DNA from: Deinococcus roseus
GTDB lineage: Bacteria; Deinococcota; Deinococci; Deinococcales; Deinococcaceae
DNA length: 64,000 bases
Direction of reading: 5' to 3'
Assembly (NCBI RefSeq): GCF_014646895.1
Contig: NZ_BMOD01000001.1
Coordinates: 538,982-602,981, forward strand
Positions 58,398-64,000 of this stretch are shown in pieces; position 1 is the stretch's first letter, and every line of letters begins with the position of its first letter. The translations under genes and the position numbers were made by a program. The notes under the pieces were generated by a model. It was not told the origin of the DNA. It ran no database searches and was given only the letters and a program-made list of their open reading frames with translations.

Positions 58398-60254
58398 TCA
58401 GTCTGCGCTCATGGCATGACCCGAGTATTGCAGTTGGTGCAGTCTGGCATAGTAACCACCCTTGACCAGCAATTCCTGGTGGCTGCCCTGCTCCACAATC
58501 TTGCCTTTGCGCATCACAATGATGCGGTCACAGTGCTCGATGGTGGACAGTCGGTGCGCAATGATGATGCTGGTGCGGCCCTGCATCAGCTTGGCCAGCG
58601 AATCCTGAATGAGGAGTTCGGTTTCGGTGTCCACGCTGGCGGTGGCCTCGTCCAGGACCAGCAGGATGTCTGGGTTCTGGATCAGGGCACGGGCAAAGGC
58701 CAGCAGTTGCTTCTGACCTGTAGAGAGGGTGGCTCCGCGCTCTCTGACCTCGCTCTGGTAACCATCGGGCAGGGACATGATGAATTCATGCACCCCCACA
58801 TATTTGCAGGCATTGATGATGCGTTCCATCGGCAGGGCATCATTCCCCAGACGCAAATTGCTCTCAATGGTCCCTGCGAACAGGAACACGTCTTGCAGCA
58901 CCACCCCGATGTGTTTTCTCAGGCTGTGCTGGCTGTAGTCCCGCACATCGATGCCGTCCACTTTGACACTGCCCTTCTGGATGTCGTAAAAGCGGGACAC
59001 CAGAGAGATGATGCTGGTCTTTCCTGCCCCGGTTGCACCCACCAGGGCCACACTTTCACCGGGTTTGATGTGCAGGTCAATGCCCCGCAGAATCCAGCGG
59101 TCGTCTTTCTCGGGAGCATCTGCAGGGGTGGAAGTGTCGTAGGCAAACCAGACGTTCTCGAAGTTCACATCCCCTTTGAAGCCTTCCACGGTTCTGGGCT
59201 GGGCTGGGTCTTTGATTTCTTCATCGGTGTCCAGAACACCAAAGATGCGCTCTGCACTGGCCATGGCCATCTGCATGTTGTTGAACACATCGGCAAGGTC
59301 CTGGATGGGCTGGAACAGTTGCGTCACCCAGGCAGAGAAGGCAATCAGCAGGCCCAGGGTGATGCCCTGGCCTTCCAGAATTTCCCGTCCGCCGTACCAG
59401 ATCACCAGCGCCATCGCCACGTTGGACAGAAAAGAAACGGTGGGCATGTACAGCGAGAACCACTTGACGTTTTCCAGCATCCCGGCCAGAAAAGCCCGGT
59501 TGGCAAGGTCAAATTTGGCCTGGTTGCGGCCTTCCCGGTTGAACAGTTGCACGGTCAGCATCCCGGTGATGTTCTCGTTCAGCTGGGTGTTCACAATGGC
59601 CTGCTTGATGCGCACATCCCGTGAAGAAATCCGCATCTGGCCCCGGAAGTAAGCTGAGGCCCAGTACAGGATGGGCAGCACCGTGAAAGACACCAGGGCC
59701 AGTTTCCAGCTTAAGGACAGCATGATCACCACATAGGCCAGAATCAGCAGGCTGGAAGTCACCAGTGCAGACAGACCGTTGGTGATGAACTGGTTGATGG
59801 CGTCCACGTCGCTGGTCACACGGGTGATCAGGCGGCCCACCGGGTTCTTGTCAAAGTACCCGAGGTGCAGCCTCTGCAGTTTGCTGAAGATGTCGCTGCG
59901 GATGTCATAAAGCACCCGTTGTCCAATCCAGTTGAGGGCATACGTGAACCCGTATTTGAACAGGAACTCAAAGACCTTGAGGCCCAGAAACAGCAGGCCA
60001 ATCTGCACCACACCTCGGTACAGGGCTTCTTCGGTGCTGCCCACGGTTCCGCAGTTGGCAGAGTGGGTGGGGGCCAGGTAACAGTCGATGGCGTTCCTCT
60101 GCAAGACCCCAAAGAAGGGTTGCAGGGCAGCCATCAGCACAGCAGCCACAGCAGTGAAGCCCACCAGATACTTGTAGGGTTTCAGGTACTGGAAAATCCT
60201 TTTTGCCAGATCCCAGTCAAAGGCCTTGGATCCTGCGTCGTCAGGCTGGGTCAT
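58398..60254 (-). CDS. Heterodimeric ABC exporter subunit (canonical Walker B, altered signature)
   Basis: A 618-residue half transporter: six-helix membrane domain (about 30-330) and nucleotide-binding domain (about 365-600). Walker A is VGATGAGKT, Walker B DILLVLDEATAS with the catalytic Glu, H-loop IIAHRLST. The signature reads LSTGQ instead of LSGGQ. With the upstream partner it matches heterodimeric multidrug exporters such as TmrAB or BmrCD, where one ATP site is degenerate. Its ATG overlaps the partner's stop (ATGA), so the two are coupled. Substrate unknown. Confidence 0.9.
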   Translation of the reverse strand: MTQPDDAGSKAFDWDLAKRIFQYLKPYKYLVGFTAVAAVLMAALQPFFGVLQRNAIDCYLAPTHSANCGTVGSTEEALYRGVVQIGLLFLGLKVFEFLFKYGFTYALNWIGQRVLYDIRSDIFSKLQRLHLGYFDKNPVGRLITRVTSDVDAINQFITNGLSALVTSSLLILAYVVIMLSLSWKLALVSFTVLPILYWASAYFRGQMRISSRDVRIKQAIVNTQLNENITGMLTVQLFNREGRNQAKFDLANRAFLAGMLENVKWFSLYMPTVSFLSNVAMALVIWYGGREILEGQGITLGLLIAFSAWVTQLFQPIQDLADVFNNMQMAMASAERIFGVLDTDEEIKDPAQPRTVEGFKGDVNFENVWFAYDTSTPADAPEKDDRWILRGIDLHIKPGESVALVGATGAGKTSIISLVSRFYDIQKGSVKVDGIDVRDYSQHSLRKHIGVVLQDVFLFAGTIESNLRLGNDALPMERIINACKYVGVHEFIMSLPDGYQSEVRERGATLSTGQKQLLAFARALIQNPDILLVLDEATASVDTETELLIQDSLAKLMQGRTSIIIAHRLSTIEHCDRIIVMRKGKIVEQGSHQELLVKGGYYARLHQLQYSGHAMSAD

Positions 60255-62086
60255 GCATTTACCTCTTTTTCGTTCTCCAGGTCGCTGGCGAGGGACTGCA
60301 GGCGCTCCAGTTCTGCATATTCGCCTCTCAGAGCAACCAGCTCCTCATGGGATCCCTGCTCGATGATTTCGCCGTGCTGCAGCAAGATGATGTGGTCTGC
60401 GTGCCTCAGGGTGGAGACCCGGTGGCTGACCAGCATCACGGTTCTGCCAGGCATGACTTTCTTCAGGCCACTGAGGATGCGGGCCTCGGTTTCGGTGTCC
60501 ACGGCGCTCATGCTGTCGTCCAGAATCAGCACTTCCGGTTCACGGGCAATGGCACGGGCCAGTGCAGTGCGCTGTTTCTGACCGCCACTCAGGGACACCC
60601 CACGTTCACCAATCTCGGTGTCAAAGCCTTTGGGGAAACCCTCAATGTCACTGGTCAAACCCGCAATGTCGGTGGCCCAGCGGACTTTTTGCATGTCCAC
60701 CACAGGTTCCACTTTTTCGGGCGCAGAAGATTTGAGCACCGAAACGCCAGTGGGAATTTCGGGATAATTGTTGGTGTTCACGCCAAAAGCCACATTCTGG
60801 GCCACCGTTTCACTGAACAGGAAGGGTTCCTGAGGCACCACACCCACATGGGAGCGAAGCACCTGCAATGGGATGCGCTTGACCGGAATCCCATCCACGA
60901 GCACCTCCCCTTCTGTGGCATCAATCAGGCGGGTCACCAGTTGCATCAGGATGGTCTTGCCCGATCCTGTCGCTCCGGTGATCCCCAGGGTCTGGCCTGC
61001 AGCGATCTTCAGGTTGAGGTTCTTCAGAATGGTCCGGTTGCCATAACGCACCGTGACGTTTCTGAATTCGATGTCTCCCTTGATGCTCTTGATGCTCTGG
61101 TCTGCCCCCTCATCTTTGATGTCAGGCTTGGCTTCCAGCAGTTCCAGCAGGCGTTCCCAGGAGCTGGCCCCACGCTGGGTGATGGTCAGGATCATTCCTG
61201 CAGCCATGATCGGCCAGGTGAAGCGCTCCAAAGTCATGGTGAACTGGGTGAATTCTCCGATGGTCAGTTGCCCTCTCAGGATCATCTGCCCCCCATAAAT
61301 CAGCACCAGCACGTAAGCAATGCCCATCAGCATGCTCAGGAAAGCCCACAGGGGACCTTCCACCATGGTGACTTTCAGGTTGCGCCGGATCAATTCATCG
61401 TTCATGGCCCGGTACTCTTTGATTTCCTGCTCCTCGATGGCGTACCCCTTCACCACCCGCACCCCGGAGAAATTCTCCTGGGCCTTGGCACTGATCAGGG
61501 AGGACTGTTCCTGGGCCTTCACATAACGCCTGGCAATCAGGCGCATCAGGAAAGCCAGCACCGCAATCATCACGGGAATCACAGTCAGAACCAGCCAGGT
61601 GAGTTTGGGGGAAATGTTGAACATCACCACCAGAGAAGCCCCAAACACCGAAATCACCGATGCCCCCTGGAACGCCCCAAAGCCCAGCATCTCACGCACG
61701 GCACTCAGGTCGGCGGTCAGGCGGTTCATGATGTCACCAGTGCGGCTGCGGTCAAAGAAAGACTTGTCCAGGTGGGTCATGTTCACAAAGATGTCCCGGC
61801 GGATCTCGTAATCCATCTGGCGGCTGGCCACCACCAGTTGCCGCCTCACCAGCAGCATCAGGCCACCAGACACCAGCACGGAGGCCACAATCGCCAGGGC
61901 ATACATCCACAGGTTGGGAAGGTCTGCTTTGGCTTTAAAAGCTGCACTGATGGCATCAATGGCCAGTCGGACCACATACGGTCCCACCAGCACCGCCACG
62001 TTGGACACCAGCACAGCCAGAACACCGATCACGTACTGCCGCATGTGGTTTCGCAAGTACGGGACGAGCTTCTTCAAATGGTTCAC
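60251..62086 (-). CDS. Heterodimeric ABC exporter subunit (degenerate Walker B)
   Basis: A 611-residue half transporter with a six-helix domain (about 15-320) and nucleotide-binding domain. Walker A is ITGATGSGKT, signature LSGGQ is canonical, but Walker B reads VLILDDSMSAVD with Asp in place of the catalytic Glu. Combined with the LSTGQ of the partner, one composite ATP site is non-canonical and the other normal, as in known asymmetric exporters. The GTG start follows GAGGTG. First gene of the two-gene operon. Confidence 0.9.
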   Translation of the reverse strand: MNHLKKLVPYLRNHMRQYVIGVLAVLVSNVAVLVGPYVVRLAIDAISAAFKAKADLPNLWMYALAIVASVLVSGGLMLLVRRQLVVASRQMDYEIRRDIFVNMTHLDKSFFDRSRTGDIMNRLTADLSAVREMLGFGAFQGASVISVFGASLVVMFNISPKLTWLVLTVIPVMIAVLAFLMRLIARRYVKAQEQSSLISAKAQENFSGVRVVKGYAIEEQEIKEYRAMNDELIRRNLKVTMVEGPLWAFLSMLMGIAYVLVLIYGGQMILRGQLTIGEFTQFTMTLERFTWPIMAAGMILTITQRGASSWERLLELLEAKPDIKDEGADQSIKSIKGDIEFRNVTVRYGNRTILKNLNLKIAAGQTLGITGATGSGKTILMQLVTRLIDATEGEVLVDGIPVKRIPLQVLRSHVGVVPQEPFLFSETVAQNVAFGVNTNNYPEIPTGVSVLKSSAPEKVEPVVDMQKVRWATDIAGLTSDIEGFPKGFDTEIGERGVSLSGGQKQRTALARAIAREPEVLILDDSMSAVDTETEARILSGLKKVMPGRTVMLVSHRVSTLRHADHIILLQHGEIIEQGSHEELVALRGEYAELERLQSLASDLENEKEVNA

Positions 62087-62253
62087 TGTTCACCTCAGGA
62101 AAAAAGGGCTCCCATCAGAGCCTGTCAGGTCGGTCAGATTGCAGGATTCAACAGGGGTTTAAAAGCCTACCACGGCTCATGTGCGGTCAGTCTAATCCTT
62201 TTGACGTAAAAGAAACATAGAACGAATGACATAGTTGGGGCTAAGCAGGTCGG

Positions 62254-62259
62254 TATAAT
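62254..62259 (+). promoter_or_regulatory. Possible -10 element of ldh
   Basis: TATAAT, a perfect consensus hexamer about 200 bases before ldh. The base region 16-18 upstream does not resemble TTGACA, so the call is tentative. Confidence 0.4.
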
Positions 62260-62314
62260 TGGGGGCAGAAGAATTGTGATGGAGATGGGGTTTTGAGGGT
62301 TTTTTTCAAAGGTC

Positions 62315-62335
62315 AGAAGGCCGAGAGCCGAGAGC
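62315..62335 (-). repeat. Degenerate heptamer array GCNNTCN, three units, inverted
   Basis: On the minus strand GCTCTCG, GCTCTCG, GCCTTCT. Complementary at 17 of 19 positions to 62422-62440. Confidence 0.75.
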
Positions 62336-62407
62336 AACATGACATGGATCTATGACATCATCAACAAAACCACACTTCAGAAAGCTTCAGCACAAGCATT
62401 GTGAATG

Positions 62408-62442
62408 GCCCTCGGCCCTGTGCACTCGGCACTCGGCCTTCC
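62408..62442 (+). repeat. Degenerate heptamer array GCNNTCN, five units
   Basis: GCCCTCG, GCCCTGT, GCACTCG, GCACTCG, GCCTTCC, ending two bases before the AAAGGA-type ribosome site of ldh. Confidence 0.8.
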
Positions 62443-62455
62443 TGAAAGGAATCCC

Positions 62456-63382
62456 ATGAAAGTCGGAATCATTGGCACTGGATTTGTCGGAGCATCTGCA
62501 GCCTACGCCCTCACCCTGAGGGGAAGCTGCACAGAACTGGTCCTGGTGGACCTCAATGCCAAAAAAGCACTGGCAGAAGCGGAGGATCTGCAGCACGCCA
62601 CCCCTTTCACCCATCCGGTGCGGGTGAGTGCAGGGCAATATCCAGACCTTGCAGATGCCCAGGTGGTGATCCTGACCGCTGGCGTGAACCAGAAGCCCGG
62701 CGAAACCCGACTGCAACTGCTGGAACGCAATGTCAAAATCTTTGCCGATGTGGTGCCTCAGGTGGTCAAAGCTGCACCAGAAGCCATCTTGCTGGTCGCC
62801 ACCAATCCGGTGGATGTGCTCACGGCTGTGACAGCCAGAATTGCAGGGCTTCCTGACGGACAGGTGATGGGTTCTGGAACCACCCTGGACACCGCCCGCT
62901 TTCGGGCACTGGTGGGACAGCATGTGGGCATTGACCCCCAGCATGTGCATGCTTTTGTGCTGGGTGAACACGGAGACAGCGAGGTTCTGGCGTGGTCCAG
63001 TGCCAGCATCTCTGGCATTCCCATTGAGGAGTATTGCCTGCAGCGGGAAATCCAGTGGGATGAGGAGGTCCGAAAGACCATTGATGAAAAGGTGCGCAAA
63101 GCGGCTTACACCATCATTGAAGGGAAAGGTGCCACCTATTACGGAATTGGAGCCGCTCTGGCCCGCATCACCGAGGCCATTGCCAGAGATGCCCGTGCCA
63201 TTCTGTCGGTAACGGCACCCAACAAGGAAGGTCTTGCTTATGCCCTGCCCCGCATTGTGGGAGGGTCTGGCATTCGGGACACGCTGGAGGTTCCCCTCAA
63301 TGCCCAGGAGACAGAAGCCCTGACCAGGAGCATTGAGATTTTGCAGGAGGCCACCCATCTGGCAATGGGACATTTGAGATGA
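62456..63382 (+). CDS. ldh: L-lactate dehydrogenase
   Basis: A 308-residue NAD-dependent enzyme interconverting pyruvate and L-lactate. GIIGTGFVGAS is the cofactor motif; the mobile-loop residues read QKPGETRLQLLERN (Gln, Arg, Arg), typical of lactate rather than malate dehydrogenase (Gln at the specificity position). GTTLDTARFR carries the substrate Arg, GEHGDSE the catalytic His. GAAAGGA precedes the ATG at 62456; the frame is open upstream through the heptamer array. Confidence 0.93.
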   Translation: MKVGIIGTGFVGASAAYALTLRGSCTELVLVDLNAKKALAEAEDLQHATPFTHPVRVSAGQYPDLADAQVVILTAGVNQKPGETRLQLLERNVKIFADVVPQVVKAAPEAILLVATNPVDVLTAVTARIAGLPDGQVMGSGTTLDTARFRALVGQHVGIDPQHVHAFVLGEHGDSEVLAWSSASISGIPIEEYCLQREIQWDEEVRKTIDEKVRKAAYTIIEGKGATYYGIGAALARITEAIARDARAILSVTAPNKEGLAYALPRIVGGSGIRDTLEVPLNAQETEALTRSIEILQEATHLAMGHLR

Positions 63383-63487
63383 TTGAACCAGGTATAAAAT
63401 GATTGGTTTTTTCCACTTTATACAGGCATTTTCTGCAAATTAAGATGGGTCATGAAACCGTCAGAACGTGAGCCGTCCCCATGTTGC

Positions 63488-63516
63488 TTGACACCCCTTT
63501 GGTGGTATGCTACTAT
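63488..63516 (+). promoter_or_regulatory. Promoter of the tRNA-tuf unit
   Basis: TTGACA (63488-63493), 17-base spacer, TACTAT (63511-63516). A start near 63522 would leave about 40 bases before the first tRNA. Confidence 0.85.
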
Positions 63517-63563
63517 TCCTCCTCGGAAAGCGCTTCGGCGAATTCCGACCCAGAGGAAAGGCT

Positions 63564-63639
63564 GCCACCCTAGCTCAACTGGCAGAGCATCCGATTTGTA
63601 ATCGGAAGGTTATCGGTTCGATTCCGATGGGTGGCTCCA
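63564..63639 (+). tRNA. tRNA-Thr (anticodon UGU)
   Basis: A 76-base gene including an encoded CCA. Acceptor stem GCCACCC/GGGTGGC, D-loop with AGCTCAACTGGCAGAGC, anticodon arm TCCGA-TTTGTAA-TCGGA, T arm with GGTTCGATTCC. Reads ACA codons. Confidence 0.95.
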
Positions 63640-63667
63640 AATCCTGCAAAGGATGCTGTTCAATCTC

Positions 63668-63753
63668 GGGTAGGTAGCCAAGCGGCCAAAGGCATCAGAC
63701 TGTAAATCTGACGGGTTTCCCCTTCGCTGGTTCGAATCCAGCCCTGCCCACCA
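63668..63753 (+). tRNA. tRNA-Tyr (anticodon GUA)
   Basis: An 86-base class II tRNA with a long variable arm and encoded CCA. Acceptor GGGTAGG/CCTGCCC with one G-U pair, anticodon arm TCAGA-CTGTAAA-TCTGA. Confidence 0.95.
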
Positions 63754-63758
63754 GGTCC

Positions 63759-63833
<75 letters not shown>

Positions 63834-63856
63834 AAAACTTTTGTTTCGATGAGGAG

Positions 63857-63875
63857 GGTCCGTGAAGAGCGGACC
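63857..63875 (+). promoter_or_regulatory. Hairpin between tRNA-Thr and tuf
   Basis: GGTCCG (63857-63862) with CGGACC (63870-63875), 7-base loop, no T run. It may guide processing of the tRNA from the tuf message. Confidence 0.5.
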
Positions 63876-63906
63876 ACATCATCATGATATATAGGAGGAA
63901 ATTAGC

Positions 63907-64000
63907 ATGGCTAAAGGCACGTTTGAACGCACCAAGCCCCACGTGAACGTGGGAACCATTGGTCACGTGGACCACGGAAAAACCACCCTCACCGCCGCGA
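63907..64000 (+). CDS. tuf: Elongation factor Tu, N-terminal part
   Basis: First 31 codons of EF-Tu, the GTPase that brings aminoacyl-tRNA to the ribosome, cut by the window end. [21 protein letters not shown] is diagnostic in outline, with the P-loop GHVDHGKTT following at residues 19-27. AGGAGG lies eight bases before the ATG. It ends the tRNA-Thr/Tyr/Thr unit, matching the tRNA-tufB arrangement of other bacteria. Confidence 0.97.

Larger units (their letters stand above)
62087..62455. other. Intergenic region with paired heptamer arrays, no gene
   Basis: Between the divergent exporter operon and ldh. It holds a consensus TATAAT (62254-62259) without a matching -35 and two oppositely oriented heptamer arrays listed separately. 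Confidence 0.55.

Noticed and set aside
60203..62209. 668-codon plus-strand frame opposite the ABC exporter gene
   Set aside because: His/Gln-rich shadow; the minus-strand genes have all ABC motifs.

Overview
The window comes from a bacterial chromosome of the Deinococcus lineage, probably one of the moderate-GC species. Pointers are a 1525-residue RNA polymerase beta-prime subunit carrying the large Thermus/Deinococcus-type N-terminal insertion, rpoB/rpoC separated from ribosomal protein genes, a class I-alpha glutamine synthetase, a DUF4384 secreted protein, and many genes whose -10 element (TAnnnT) sits 6-8 bases before the start codon, i.e. probable leaderless transcripts. This assignment is inference; no 16S gene is present.

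Layout. 1-8 kb: an ABC-2 permease, a winged-helix regulator, an alpha/beta hydrolase, an SDR with an AraC-DinB fusion regulator, a Crp/Fnr regulator, an M3 peptidase and an AAC(3)-like acetyltransferase. 8-19.4 kb: nutrient section with glnA, a complete branched-chain amino acid ABC transporter (livH-M-G-F plus binding protein) and a peptide-type ABC binding protein with two permeases but no ATPases. 19.4-31 kb (minus strand): an SDR with its TetR regulator and matching operators, a VanW protein, the housekeeping run murI-rph-rdgB-heme monooxygenase-like gene, and a tightly overlapped run GrpB/nucleotidyltransferase fusion, DinB, two GNATs, YkgJ and a polyferredoxin; then wrbA. 30.7-42.5 kb: soluble PAS histidine kinase, DUF4384 protein, small unknown protein, SRPBCC protein, LysN-like aminotransferase, a divergent TetR/lactonase pair, hydrolase, acyl-CoA carboxylase beta subunit, serine hydrolase and an unknown secreted protein. 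42.7-50.9 kb: rpoB-rpoC. 51-62.1 kb: unknown proteins, an SDR lacking its catalytic tyrosine, a 3-hydroxyisobutyrate dehydrogenase-like enzyme, a kinase with three ATP-cone domains, a TetR, a phosphotransferase and a heterodimeric ABC exporter. 62.4-64 kb: lactate dehydrogenase and a tRNA-Thr/tRNA-Tyr/tRNA-Thr/tuf transcription unit cut by the window end.

The most unusual signal is not a gene: three intergenic regions (near 4.4-4.5, 22.67 and 62.3-62.4 kb) carry tandem arrays of a degenerate 7-base unit with consensus GCNNTCN; at ldh two arrays face each other and could fold into a long hairpin. Other points of interest are the triple ATP-cone kinase, the AraC-DinB fusion with apparently lost metal ligands, the GrpB/nucleotidyltransferase fusion and an intercistronic terminator between a binding protein and its permeases. 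No CRISPR array, insertion sequence, prophage or recognisable defence island was seen.
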